From NCBI GenBank assembly GCA_041946825.1, contig JBHGBD010000021.1, forward strand, positions 17,630 to 81,629: 64,000 bases of DNA, given 5' to 3'. This stretch comes from CAZTHM01 sp041946825 (GTDB lineage: Bacteria; Acidobacteriota; Terriglobia; UBA7540). The notes under the pieces were generated by a model, which did not search any database, was not told the DNA's origin, and saw only the letters and a list, made by a program, of their open reading frames with translations. A program made the position numbers and the translations under genes. This document shows positions 42,553-51,907 of this stretch, in pieces (position 1 is the stretch's first letter; each line of letters begins with the position of its first letter).

Positions 42553-44634
42553 ATGAGCCGAATTTCGCCTCGGACTTTGATTCTGGCGGTGCTGTTTCTG
42601 CCAGGGATGATCTTCATGACTAATTGTGGGCAGGACGCGGGGAATACCGCGCCGCCCCCCGCAACCGTGTCGATGTTTCCTCGTTCTGCCAACGTTTTCG
42701 TGAACGAAAAGGTTCAGTTTGGGGCCTATTCAGCAGGAGCATCGTTCACCTGGTCAGTCAATGGGGCAGTGGGTGGAGATAATACTGTCGGTACAATCAC
42801 GTCCGGCGGTCTCTACACTGCTCCTGCAGTTCCCCCATCAGGCTCGGTGACGGTCGAGGCTACCTCGACCGCGGACGCCAGCGTTCGTGGGACTGCGGCC
42901 GTTACGGTGACCAATCCCCTTCCTGTGGTTACCTCGGTTTCACCAGCCACGATCCTGGTGGGAAGTGGCGACACCGTGATCACAATCCTGGGCAGCCATT
43001 TCCTGCCTTCGACTTCTGTAACCTTGGGAACTCAGAATTTGGTCGTAACATATTGGAGCAGTACCCAACTGACGGCAGTCGTTCCAAGTGCTCTCTTAGC
43101 CGCTTCTTCGGCCAGCACGATTTCGGTGTCGACCCCTTCGCCGGGTGGGGGGTCCGACAACTCGGCGATTCTCAGCGTCATGGCGGCCGGCGTCGTCACG
43201 GCCACAAACCATCCCCTGGTCGCCAAGTACTCGATATCCCTTCCGCGCGACGGTGAAGTGACGGTCGAGTTCGGCCCTGACGCGAATTACGGGAGGCGCA
43301 CCTGGACTCGCCCTGCTCCCGCGGGAGGCGGACAGGTCGACATCCTTGTAGCCGGGATGAGGCAGTTTAGTACGTATCACATGCGGGCCACCGTCGAATT
43401 CCCCGAGGGCACGCAATTCGTGGACGTCGATCATAGCTTTAACACTGGCGGACTGCCGCCCGAGCGGGTTCCGCAGACTACGGTTTCCTACCCCAATCCG
43501 GGTACCATCAACGGAGGTGTTGAACTTCTCGACCTCGCAGACACCAGTACCACCTCCCCCCTTATTCAAGCTGCCGTTACCGACCTCGACGGCAGTCTGA
43601 TTTGGTATTACGATTTCCCCATCAGCCCCTATGGCATCCCGTTTCCCATCAGACAGCTGCCTGACGGAAATATGCTTCTCAATCTTTCGCCCGGACCGGG
43701 CGGGCCGGTAACACCGGGAATCGTGCGTGAAGTCGATCTGGAGGGAAACACGGTGTGGGAGATTTCGGGAGATGAGGTGAACGCCCGTCTCGCCACGGCG
43801 GGATTCAATCTCCAACTCGATGCCATCCATCACGACGTCATCAAGCTCCCCAATGGCCATGTGATCCTCCTCGTCTATTCAACTCGAACCTTCACCGATT
43901 TGCCCGGCTACCCCGGCGACACGGTAGTGGTGGGAGACCAAGTGGTTGACCTCGATACGAACCTTAATCCTGTCTGGGTCTGGGATTCCTTTGATCACAT
44001 GGACGTCAACCGTCACCCCATGGCGTTTCCTGATTGGACGCACGGAAACGCCCTCGCGTATTCGCCGGACGATGGGAACCTGCTGGTCTCATTCCGGCAT
44101 CAGCATTGGGTCATCAAGATCGATTATCGCGACGGGCAAGGGACGGGCGACATCCTTTGGCGGTTAGGCTACCAAGGGGATTTCACGATGCTTAATGCCG
44201 GACCCGAAGGGTGGAACTACGGCCAGCACTTCCCTATCATTGTGAGCCCTAACTCCACAGGGGTCTTCGATCTGTCCTTATTTGACAACGGAAACAATCG
44301 CGTCTTGGATACGAACGGAACGATCTGCGGGACCACGGGGAACCCGCCTTGTTATAGCCGGGCTCCGATCTTCCAAATCGATGAAGTCAACAAGACGGTC
44401 CAGCTGTTGTTCGACGGAAAGTTGCCCGCCTTTTCGGCGGCAATTGGTAGCGTGTCGGTCTTCGGCAATGGCAACGTAGAGGCCGATATGGGATTTCTGT
44501 ACCCCGCGCCTATCCGGGTGGTGGAGATGACCCAGGAAGCTTCCCCTAAGATCCTATGGGAACTCGATATCAGTGGACAGCGTGCGTACCGCGCGTATCG
44601 CATTCCCAGCCTGTATCCAGGGGTTCAGTGGTAG
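42553..44634 (+). CDS. Exported arylsulfotransferase-like protein with Ig/IPT-type N terminus
   Basis: The 693-residue product starts with a signal peptide and a cysteine at residue 25 (MTNC), a possible though atypical lipobox. Residues about 35-130 resemble a bacterial Ig-like domain, and about 135-215 an IPT/TIG domain (PVVTSVSPATILVGSGD). The rest is an ASST-type beta-propeller: IHHDVIKLPNGH with His426/427, DWTHGNALAYS with His497, SFRHQHW with Arg515, and YGQHFPI with His559. These match the active-site His/Arg of E. coli ASST, and the 18-residue His-Arg spacing is the same. It may move sulfate from a phenolic ester to the polymer or another acceptor. It has its own leader. Confidence 0.8.
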   Translation: MSRISPRTLILAVLFLPGMIFMTNCGQDAGNTAPPPATVSMFPRSANVFVNEKVQFGAYSAGASFTWSVNGAVGGDNTVGTITSGGLYTAPAVPPSGSVTVEATSTADASVRGTAAVTVTNPLPVVTSVSPATILVGSGDTVITILGSHFLPSTSVTLGTQNLVVTYWSSTQLTAVVPSALLAASSASTISVSTPSPGGGSDNSAILSVMAAGVVTATNHPLVAKYSISLPRDGEVTVEFGPDANYGRRTWTRPAPAGGGQVDILVAGMRQFSTYHMRATVEFPEGTQFVDVDHSFNTGGLPPERVPQTTVSYPNPGTINGGVELLDLADTSTTSPLIQAAVTDLDGSLIWYYDFPISPYGIPFPIRQLPDGNMLLNLSPGPGGPVTPGIVREVDLEGNTVWEISGDEVNARLATAGFNLQLDAIHHDVIKLPNGHVILLVYSTRTFTDLPGYPGDTVVVGDQVVDLDTNLNPVWVWDSFDHMDVNRHPMAFPDWTHGNALAYSPDDGNLLVSFRHQHWVIKIDYRDGQGTGDILWRLGYQGDFTMLNAGPEGWNYGQHFPIIVSPNSTGVFDLSLFDNGNNRVLDTNGTICGTTGNPPCYSRAPIFQIDEVNKTVQLLFDGKLPAFSAAIGSVSVFGNGNVEADMGFLYPAPIRVVEMTQEASPKILWELDISGQRAYRAYRIPSLYPGVQW

Positions 44635-44716
44635 GGACGCAGTTCGGTGAGAGCGGCCGGATTGCACCCATGTCTTTTGGTTAGTCTTTATTTGATCGAA
44701 CGAGAAGGCTGATTTT

Positions 44717-44760
44717 GGAGGCGTCGCGAGGATCTTGCTCCTTACGACTCCTTTCTTTCT
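44717..44760. terminator. Possible terminator between convergent genes
   Basis: A discontinuous stem built from GGA/TCC, GTCG/CGAC and GAG/CTC ends in a T-rich stretch TTTCTTTCT. It lies between the sulfotransferase-like gene and the convergent rfbC gene. The stem is imperfect. Confidence 0.25.
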
Positions 44761-44863
44761 GTCAGGCATTTAGGTCCTGATCGAGCAGGACAAATAGCAT
44801 CGTGCACAAGGAGGGAATGTCAGCCTCCGCCCTCAGCCCCGGCAACGTGCTACGGTGGGTCTA

Positions 44864-45493
44864 TCAGAGCTCAGGCGACCTCGACGAAAGTTCGCCGGGC
44901 TTGGGCAATACCTTTGGCCCACTCTGATACTTCAGGGCTTCGGATTGAGGCGAGGCAAGCCACTGAGCAAGGCTTTGGGCGTTTCGGTCCCTCTCGGAGA
45001 GAGTGTGTTCCCCGACCTTCGGCCACTGGATCCCGATTTCCGGATCGTCGAACCTGATTCCGGACTCACCCTGGCGGCTATAGAGGGCTGTGCACTTGTA
45101 CTGGACCTCCGCGTAGTCAGAGAGAACGCACAGGCCGCGAGCAAATCCTGGCGGCGCCCAAACCAGCTTCTTGTTTTCCGCTGAGACCTCCAGGCCAAAC
45201 CATTTGCCCAGGGTGGGTGAGCCCCTGCGAATGTCCACGCTCACCAGAAAGGCGCTGCCGACGGAAACCCGCATCAGCTTGCCCATTGGCGGGTCCCACT
45301 GGAAATGCAGCCCCCGGATCACCCCTTTTTTTGACCGAGAGTGATTATCCTGAACAAATGCCTGCGGAAGGCCGAGGCTTCTGAAAATGTCCGCGCGATA
45401 TGTTTCCAGAAAGAACCCCCGCTCGTCCTCGATGACTTCGGGGGCGATAACCACAATTTCGTCCAAATGTGTCGACTCAATTCGAAATCCCAT
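44864..45493 (-). CDS. rfbC: dTDP-4-dehydrorhamnose 3,5-epimerase
   Basis: Epimerises C3 and C5 of dTDP-4-keto-6-deoxyglucose. The 209-residue cupin has EDERGFFLETYRADIF, FVQDNHSRSKKGVIRGLHFQ with the catalytic His, VDIRRGSPTLGKW, WAPPGFARGLCVLS and QYKCTALY. The C terminus is about 25 residues longer than usual and has no known motif. It stands alone on the minus strand, far from rfbA, rfbB and rfbD, and is divergent from the next operon. Confidence 0.94.
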   Translation of the reverse strand: MGFRIESTHLDEIVVIAPEVIEDERGFFLETYRADIFRSLGLPQAFVQDNHSRSKKGVIRGLHFQWDPPMGKLMRVSVGSAFLVSVDIRRGSPTLGKWFGLEVSAENKKLVWAPPGFARGLCVLSDYAEVQYKCTALYSRQGESGIRFDDPEIGIQWPKVGEHTLSERDRNAQSLAQWLASPQSEALKYQSGPKVLPKPGELSSRSPEL

Positions 45494-45822
45494 CTCTTGG
45501 TATCACCCTGAACATGAAATTCCAACGTGCCGGTGGAGGCAGTAGTACTTCATCGCATCGCATTTTGCCTTCCGAGCTACACGGGAGAGAAGATTCTAGC
45601 GGAATTGGTGGATTTTGTGGCAGTTTTCTGTTCTGACGCATTGATTCTTTTGTGGGCAGCCGATTAGTACACGCTCGTTCGGGGCTCCGGAGCCAACAAA
45701 CGCCCCCTGTGGTAGAATGCCGGTTTGATATCGGCGGACCGGCAGCGGCTGATGATTGGCCAGCCTCCCATAGAATTTAGAAAGAGGAATGGCCCCTCGC
45801 GCTTTCGAAGCCCCAAAAACCC
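45494..45822. other. Divergent promoter region
   Basis: This 329-base gap separates rfbC (minus) from the plus-strand glycosyltransferase operon. It is AT-richer than the genes. An extended -10 element is visible at 45710-45718. I find no clear minus-strand promoter and no small gene; the frame that runs through on the minus strand into 46257 is a shadow of the glycosyltransferase. Confidence 0.45.
45710..45718 (+). promoter_or_regulatory. Extended -10 promoter of the GT2-aminotransferase operon
   Basis: TGGTAGAAT fits the extended -10 pattern TGnTAnAAT, about 105 bases before the ATG at 45823. No good -35 element lies at the expected place, which is tolerated in extended -10 promoters. Confidence 0.4.
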
Positions 45823-46560
45823 ATGAGCGATATTTCCAGCCCCGCGGTCAGTGTCTCTGCATTTTTCCCGGCATTCAATGATGCAGAGAACCTCCAGGTC
45901 TTGGTGCCAAAAGCGGAAGAAACACTGGGTCGACTCGCCGATGACTTTGAGATTATCGTGATCGATGATGGGAGCACCGATCACACCTCCCGCGTGCTGG
46001 AATCCCTTCAGCAACAATGCTCCAACCTGCGGGTTGTCCGGCATCCGCGCAACTTGGGATACGGGGCGGCGCTGCAAAGCGGGTTCCGGAATGCTCGCAA
46101 GGAGCTGGTTTTCTACACCGACGGTGATGGGCAATACGACGTTCGCGAGATGGACAGTCTCTTCCCCGCGCTGTCGCAGGGGCAGGACGTCGTGACGGGT
46201 TACAAAATCTGCCGCGCTGACCCGATCCACCGGACGCTGATTGGCAAGCTGTACCATGCCGTGGTCAAAGTGTTTTTTGGACTGAACGTGCGTGATGTCG
46301 ACTGTGATTTCCGGCTAATGCGTCGCAAAGTCTTGGAAAGAGTTCCCTTGACCTGTCGGAGCGGGGCCATCTGCGTGGAATTGATGTGCCAGATTGAAAG
46401 GGCGGGGTTTCGTGTTGCCGAAGTTCCCGTCCACCACTACCCGCGAATGAACGGGCGCTCTCAGTTCTTTCGCTTCGGGCCTGTGGCCCGGACGGGCCTC
46501 GACATCCTGCGCCTCTGGGTGCGCCTGATCCTGCTGCGACGGAGCCCTGCACGTCCATGA
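45823..46560 (+). CDS. Family 2 glycosyltransferase, dolichol-phosphate-mannose-synthase-like
   Basis: The 245-residue product is a soluble GT2 enzyme with VSAFFPAFNDAENLQ, IDDGSTDHTS, YGAALQSGFRNA and TDGDGQYD with the metal-binding DxD. DPM1-type enzymes make a polyprenyl-phosphate sugar. The GT-C proteins nearby (47650, 50166) use such donors, so it could supply them. It overlaps the next gene by four bases (ATGA) and begins a four-gene operon. Confidence 0.9.
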   Translation: MSDISSPAVSVSAFFPAFNDAENLQVLVPKAEETLGRLADDFEIIVIDDGSTDHTSRVLESLQQQCSNLRVVRHPRNLGYGAALQSGFRNARKELVFYTDGDGQYDVREMDSLFPALSQGQDVVTGYKICRADPIHRTLIGKLYHAVVKVFFGLNVRDVDCDFRLMRRKVLERVPLTCRSGAICVELMCQIERAGFRVAEVPVHHYPRMNGRSQFFRFGPVARTGLDILRLWVRLILLRRSPARP

Positions 46561-47675
46561 TTCCCTTCCTCGATCTGCGAAGAGAGTATCGCCGATTGGA
46601 ATCCGAGCTGGCTCCCGTCGTCCAGAATGTATTGGCGAGCGGTCACTACATCCAGGGAAACGAGGTCGAGAAATTCGAGGAGCAGTGGGCAGCTTACTGT
46701 GGCGTCAATCGCGCGGTCATGGTCGCCAGTGGGACCGACGCTTTAACTCTGGCGCTCGAGGCCTCAGGGGCGATTACGCCGGGGGCGAGCGATGAGGTGA
46801 TCACCTCCGCCCACGGCAGTCCTTACACTGCGATGGCGGTGGTTCGCGCCGGCGCGCGGCCCGTGTTTGCGGATATCGATCCGGAGACCTGGCTGGTGAC
46901 TCCCGCGACTTTCGAGCGCGCATTGACACCACACACCCGGGCGTTCATTCCGGTTCATCTGTATGGTCTGCCTTGTGACATGGCAGGCATCTTGGACCTT
47001 GCCCGGAAGCATGGGCTATTTGTCCTTGAGGATGCCTGCCAAGCCCACGGAGCGCAATGCCGGACCGGGGAGTGGGAGCGCGTGGGGGGACTGGGCGGGG
47101 CAGGTGCATTCAGCTTCTATCCCACCAAGAATCTGGGCTGTTTTGGCGACGCCGGCATCATTGTTTCCGGGGATGACGAACTGATCGAGCGTGCCCGCGT
47201 CCTGAGCAGTGGCGGCCAACAGATTCGGAACAGTGCCGTCGTGCCTGGGTATAACTCGCGCGGTGACGAACTGCAGGCGGCAATCCTGAACTGCAAGCTA
47301 CGTCACCTTGACGAGTGGAACGAAAGGCGTCGCGCCCTGGCTACGGTCTACCGGGAGCGCCTGCGCCTGCCGGGGCTGCAGTATCAAACCGTTCCCGCGG
47401 GAAGGGAACACGTCTACCACCTTTTTGTCATCCGCCATAGACAGCGCGACCGGCTGCGAGCCCATCTACGAGAAAAGGGTTTTGAAACCATGATCCACTA
47501 TCCCGTAGCGCTGCACCGGCAGCCAGCCTTTGCGGACCCTGCACAGCCGCGCCTGCCGGAGGCTGAGCGCGCCGCCGAAGAGGTTCTTTCTCTGCCGCTG
47601 CAGCCCGACCTGAGCGCGGCCGAAGTCGAAAATGTGGCTGATGCGGTAAATGACTTTGCCTCCGTCACAGCCTGA
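46557..47675 (+). CDS. DegT/DnrJ/EryC1-family sugar aminotransferase
   Basis: The 372-residue product has FLDLRREYRRLESEL, the usual family start, VASGTDALTLAL, the Asp of LEDACQAHGA and the PLP lysine in FYPTKNLGCFGDAG. It should aminate a keto-sugar nucleotide at C3 or C4. A second such enzyme lies at 12669. The GT2 gene before it and the GT-C gene after it are both overlapped, so the four genes form one coupled unit. Confidence 0.92.
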   Translation: MIPFLDLRREYRRLESELAPVVQNVLASGHYIQGNEVEKFEEQWAAYCGVNRAVMVASGTDALTLALEASGAITPGASDEVITSAHGSPYTAMAVVRAGARPVFADIDPETWLVTPATFERALTPHTRAFIPVHLYGLPCDMAGILDLARKHGLFVLEDACQAHGAQCRTGEWERVGGLGGAGAFSFYPTKNLGCFGDAGIIVSGDDELIERARVLSSGGQQIRNSAVVPGYNSRGDELQAAILNCKLRHLDEWNERRRALATVYRERLRLPGLQYQTVPAGREHVYHLFVIRHRQRDRLRAHLREKGFETMIHYPVALHRQPAFADPAQPRLPEAERAAEEVLSLPLQPDLSAAEVENVADAVNDFASVTA

Positions 47676-49341
47676 AACCGTGGTGCCCATGGAGGCTCTC
47701 GATCGGCCGCGACCTGAAAGGCGCCTGCCTTGGGATGCCTTGGCCGTGATTGCCGGTTCTCTCCTGTTTTTCGCTTGCCTCTATCGAATCCCCATCTCCG
47801 ACGCCGATGAAGGGATCATTGCCGACGGTGCTGAACGGATCATGCGCGGGCAGATCCCGTACCGCGATTTCTTCTCCGAGTTGGGCCCGGCATCCTTCTA
47901 CCTGCAAGCCGCGATTTTCCGTGTCGTGGGTGAGAGTCTGACCGCCATAAGAATGACCGCCTGGGTCCTGGGTGGGATTCTGAGCGGGATCGTTTACCTC
48001 CTTTCCAGGCGTCTCCTTTCACGCCCTGCCGCCTTGGTCCCCACGGCCGCCTTCACGATGATTTGTTATCCCTATGCTTATCGGATCAGCCATCACTGGT
48101 GGGGAAATCTTTTTCTTTTGCTTTCTATCCTCTTCCTGGCGGGTCGAAACGGCCGGCGTGTCGAGTCGGAAGGCAACCCGGGAAAGGTCCACCTGGGCGT
48201 GGCCGGTGCGCTCGTCGCGTTCACGCTGCTGGCGATGCAATCCAAGGGGGTTTGGGCGGTTGTCATGGGGGCAGCGTATCTGATACTGGCCGGCAGAATT
48301 GCTCGAGGTCAGAATTGGTCGCAAGCAGCGCGTGAAGGATTGAAACGGAGTTTCTGGTTTCTGACATCCTGGGTCGCGGTCATCATTCTCTCCGTTGCCT
48401 ACTTTCAATTTCGGGGAGCACTGGGCGCGTGGGTTGAGGACAACTTCCTCTTCCTCTTTACGAACTATCGTCCCTATGTGGATGTCCCTCAGTCTGACCC
48501 ATGGTTGATGGTCCGGCGCCTGGCCAGCATTGTCCAGCAGCAGCCTTCGCTCCACTTCGTTCTGTACCTCGCGGGATACCTCTTTTTTGCTTTCATCGGG
48601 CCGGTCGTGGCATTTGGCGGAGCTGCCTGGCGTTTGCGCCGCGATCGCAGCCTTAACCCAGCTCGCCGCGTCACCCTTTTGCTCTTCCTTTTGCTGGGGA
48701 TTGGCGCCTTTCTTTCGGAAATTCACTCCCCAGACTTCGTCCATCTCGTTTGGGGGGCGCCGCTGATGCTGATCCTCCTGACCTTCGAATGGCGGGAGGC
48801 CGTCCATTCGCGACGGACTGTAGTGCGGAGGCTGGCAACGGCGGGAGCGGTTTTCGCGCTCATGCTCATGATATCTACCGCGGGCCGGAAGGCGGCCAAC
48901 GCGCTAAAAGTGAGCGTACCGGTCGAGACACGGCGCGGGACCCTCTACGTCGCCCCTGAGGTCGCCGGCGAAACACGCAGGATTATTGACGACATCCAGA
49001 CCCTCGTGCCACCCGGCGGTGAGACTTTTTTCTTTCCCTACCATGCGGAGCTTTACTTTTTGACTTCCGCGCGGAACCCCACCCGATACGATGTTCTTTT
49101 GGATGAGTTTCATTCAATCCGGCAGATTGACGAGGCAATCTCAACCCTTCAAGCCAGGCGACCCGCATACATCTTCGACCTCAGCCGACGTCTTCCGTGG
49201 ACGATCCGGCCGCACTTCCCTGATGACCAGCCCGACGTAACGGGTCCCAGCCGCATGGAGAGGGAATTGCTCGAACCGCAGACGGCGTACACGCGGGCCA
49301 ACGAAGTCGCGGGGATGCAGGTCTGGGTGCTGAAACGATGA
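47650..49341 (+). CDS. GT-C glycosyltransferase-like membrane protein, GT39/ArnT type
   Basis: The 563-residue product has about 10-12 membrane helices. The first periplasmic loop carries SDADEGIIADGAERIMRGQI with the acidic pair that is catalytic in ArnT/PMT enzymes. A long C-terminal periplasmic region follows. It should transfer a sugar from a polyprenyl-phosphate donor on the outer side of the membrane. The ATG at 47650 lies inside the previous gene (26-base overlap); an ATG at 47689 is the alternative. It overlaps the methyltransferase start by four bases. Confidence 0.82.
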   Translation: MTLPPSQPETVVPMEALDRPRPERRLPWDALAVIAGSLLFFACLYRIPISDADEGIIADGAERIMRGQIPYRDFFSELGPASFYLQAAIFRVVGESLTAIRMTAWVLGGILSGIVYLLSRRLLSRPAALVPTAAFTMICYPYAYRISHHWWGNLFLLLSILFLAGRNGRRVESEGNPGKVHLGVAGALVAFTLLAMQSKGVWAVVMGAAYLILAGRIARGQNWSQAAREGLKRSFWFLTSWVAVIILSVAYFQFRGALGAWVEDNFLFLFTNYRPYVDVPQSDPWLMVRRLASIVQQQPSLHFVLYLAGYLFFAFIGPVVAFGGAAWRLRRDRSLNPARRVTLLLFLLLGIGAFLSEIHSPDFVHLVWGAPLMLILLTFEWREAVHSRRTVVRRLATAGAVFALMLMISTAGRKAANALKVSVPVETRRGTLYVAPEVAGETRRIIDDIQTLVPPGGETFFFPYHAELYFLTSARNPTRYDVLLDEFHSIRQIDEAISTLQARRPAYIFDLSRRLPWTIRPHFPDDQPDVTGPSRMERELLEPQTAYTRANEVAGMQVWVLKR

Positions 49342-50111
49342 CGCCGGAAGAGAACCAGTTCCTCTACGAGTTGGAAGAGCGACATTGGTGGTTTCAGGGG
49401 ATGCGCAGGATTCTCGCCGGCCTGCTAAACCGCCACGTGCCGTCGCCAGTTCGAGTTCTCGATGCGGGATGCGGCACGGGTTTTATGCTCTCCTGGCTGC
49501 GACGCCGTGTGGGGAATGCAAAGGTACTTGGTTTGGATTTCAGCGCCAACGCACTTTCCTATTGTCAGGCCCGAGGGGAGCGGCTGCTGGTTCAGGGATC
49601 GATTGGTGATCTTCCGTTTCGAAGCGACTGCTTCGATTTGATTTTGACTTTGGACGTTCTGGACAGCTTCCCACGGCAGGAGGCGTCTCGGCCATTCGCG
49701 GAGTTGGCCCGCGTGCTAAGAAAAGGTGGGACAATCCTGGTTCGCGTTCCCGCCTTCCAGTTCCTGTACAGTCAACACGACCGGGCGGTTTCCACGGTGC
49801 ACCGCTATACGGCCCATGAACTAGCTGACTGCCTGAAGAGAGAAGGCCTCACCCTGGGTCGAGTGACCTACGCGAACACGTTTCTGTTCCCCCTTGCGGC
49901 TCTCTGGCGGCGCCTGAGGAGATCGCAGGCCGGGAAGTGCCAGTCGGATGTGAAGCCCTTGCCCAGAGGGTTGCGTTGGCTCAATCCGCTGCTGGCAGGG
50001 ATCTTGGGAATCGAGGCATGGTGGTTGAAGTGCCTTCCGTGGCGGCTGCCCGTTGGCCTTTCGGTGATCGCGTTGGCGAGCAAGCCAAAAGCCCAGCCTC
50101 CGAGCTCGTGA
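49338..50111 (+). CDS. SAM-dependent methyltransferase, class I
   Basis: The 257-residue product has motif I in VRVLDAGCGTGFML, motif II-like LGLDFSANALSY, and LTLDVLDSF. Its N terminus (YELEERHWWFQGMRRIL) is a familiar start of Methyltransf_11 proteins in polysaccharide loci. A C-terminal hydrophobic stretch may hold it to the membrane. It should methylate a sugar or lipid intermediate. It ends the four-gene operon that begins at 45823. Confidence 0.88.
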   Translation: MTPEENQFLYELEERHWWFQGMRRILAGLLNRHVPSPVRVLDAGCGTGFMLSWLRRRVGNAKVLGLDFSANALSYCQARGERLLVQGSIGDLPFRSDCFDLILTLDVLDSFPRQEASRPFAELARVLRKGGTILVRVPAFQFLYSQHDRAVSTVHRYTAHELADCLKREGLTLGRVTYANTFLFPLAALWRRLRRSQAGKCQSDVKPLPRGLRWLNPLLAGILGIEAWWLKCLPWRLPVGLSVIALASKPKAQPPSS

Positions 50112-50165
50112 ATTGATGCGACTTGCCCCAGCCTCTCCTTCGGAGTTGGGATGTGTGCCTCCGTG

Positions 50166-51863
50166 CTATCGGGCCGGGGGCGGCTGAGGGGTGCTGCCCA
50201 CGTGTTGGTGCTGTGCCTCAAAGCTCAAGGCAGAACTCTGCGGGCCGGGGCAGCAAGGCGAGTGCTCTTCTGGAGCACATCCCTGACTGTTGTCTCTCGC
50301 AATCGCGACCAAATCCAGCGCATAAATTTGCATCAGATTATCCGGTCCCCCGGTAGGTTTTCTCAATGTACCTCGGAGGGTCCCGTAGCGGCTCAGGAAT
50401 TGTTGCAGGCAGCCGGGCGGAAGCTGGTAGGCTGGAAATTGGCCCAGACGAGCAATGTCATCGACGAGCAATATGTCCGGGGCAACATCCAGAAGCGCCT
50501 GGTTCCATGGCATCTGTCGAAGGTCCATACTAGAACGTAATATCAGATAAGATCGGAAATCTTCCTCGGGGAATGCGAACAGCAAGGCGGAATCTCCCAT
50601 CACCCGGGCCTTGCTCTTCCCTTGTCCAAGTGAAATCCTGCGAAGGTCCGAGAAATACTGGCTGATATCATAAGCATGGAATCTATAGATTTCGTGGAAG
50701 ACCGCCGTGAGATTGAGGCCAACCAACCCAAAGAATACAAGCCCAGCGATGGCGCGCTGAGATCTGGCGAGCCCGTGGTCAGGCTCCGCGAGAATCGACC
50801 GGATCTTCCCTGAGGATGCGCAAAGCGCCAGCGTCGTGTAAAAAGCCGGGATCCAGTAGAACCAATAGGTGCTGCTTCGCCACGCGAAGAAAAGCAACGA
50901 GAAGTCGATGAGGACTAACACGAATAGCCTGCGCACGGATTTGAACGGCCAGGCAAGCCATCCCAGAAACAACACCTTCACCAGGAAGAACCACCACGTG
51001 GGGGCAATCGACCACTTCTCGATGAGGCGGACTACATTGGCGACTGGCCCGACAACGAACCCCTGTTTTTCGTAGCAGTATCCCTGGTAGACAACCATTT
51101 GCCGCCAGAACTCCCCGGGGCCTTCAATCAGGACAAAGACGCAGTACGGCAAACACGCCAGGATAAGCCCTAACGCAAACGCCGCGGCCTTCCGAAGCCA
51201 TGACGTGGCGTCAAGCTTCTCGCCGGATGGTAATGAAGGCCCTGCCCATGAAAGAACCAGAAAAGCGGGGATGGCGAGCCCTCCCAGCGGGTGCGTCAGC
51301 AGGGATGCTCCCGCGAGGAGACCTGGGACAAAGTACGACCAGCCTCCAGCTATATGACTCGCGCGAACGAGGAAGAAAAGCAGGGACACGTAAAGAGAGC
51401 ATAATAAGGACTCCATGCGGCCCCATCTTGCAATGGACAGGAACATGAAATCTGTTCCTATGAAGAGAACGAGCAGCGATGCAGCCCCTCGATCAACTCC
51501 CAATGTGCGCGCGAGTTTGTAAAGAATCAGGAGAGTCAAGAATCCGCAAACGACGCTCAATAGGCGCACGCCCCAAAGGTGGAAACCGAAGAATCTGACG
51601 GGCACCCAGATCAAGAGAGGATGGAGCGGGAGGATCCAGAACGTGACGCGCTCCATGTCGAGAGCACCCGACATGGCGCTGGACCCGAAGTTTCCTTTTC
51701 TGATGAGATTCAGCGCGGGGTTGGCGGCCAAACCCTCGTCAAAATCAGGGACAGGCCACCGCTCGAGGTAGATCGTGGCGAGTACGACGTAAAGGAGAAC
51801 GCACAGCGCGACCCGTAACATCGCCCTCTTGTCGGGCCGGGGATCTGCTGGCATGGTGTTCAT
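50166..51863 (-). CDS. GT-C glycosyltransferase-like membrane protein, GT39 type
   Basis: The 565-residue product has about 10-12 membrane helices; the first periplasmic loop has VPDFDEGLAANPALNL, the acidic pair of the GT39/ArnT family, followed by a large C-terminal domain in the periplasm. It is the last gene of the minus-strand carbamoylation operon. It is a distant relative of the enzyme at 47650 and convergent with that operon. The donor is likely a polyprenyl-phosphate sugar. Confidence 0.8.
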   Translation of the reverse strand: MNTMPADPRPDKRAMLRVALCVLLYVVLATIYLERWPVPDFDEGLAANPALNLIRKGNFGSSAMSGALDMERVTFWILPLHPLLIWVPVRFFGFHLWGVRLLSVVCGFLTLLILYKLARTLGVDRGAASLLVLFIGTDFMFLSIARWGRMESLLCSLYVSLLFFLVRASHIAGGWSYFVPGLLAGASLLTHPLGGLAIPAFLVLSWAGPSLPSGEKLDATSWLRKAAAFALGLILACLPYCVFVLIEGPGEFWRQMVVYQGYCYEKQGFVVGPVANVVRLIEKWSIAPTWWFFLVKVLFLGWLAWPFKSVRRLFVLVLIDFSLLFFAWRSSTYWFYWIPAFYTTLALCASSGKIRSILAEPDHGLARSQRAIAGLVFFGLVGLNLTAVFHEIYRFHAYDISQYFSDLRRISLGQGKSKARVMGDSALLFAFPEEDFRSYLILRSSMDLRQMPWNQALLDVAPDILLVDDIARLGQFPAYQLPPGCLQQFLSRYGTLRGTLRKPTGGPDNLMQIYALDLVAIARDNSQGCAPEEHSPCCPGPQSSALSFEAQHQHVGSTPQPPPAR

Positions 51864-51907
51864 GCGTCGGTGGCAACGAGGCCGCTGACGTTAGTGCGTC
51901 TCGCGGT

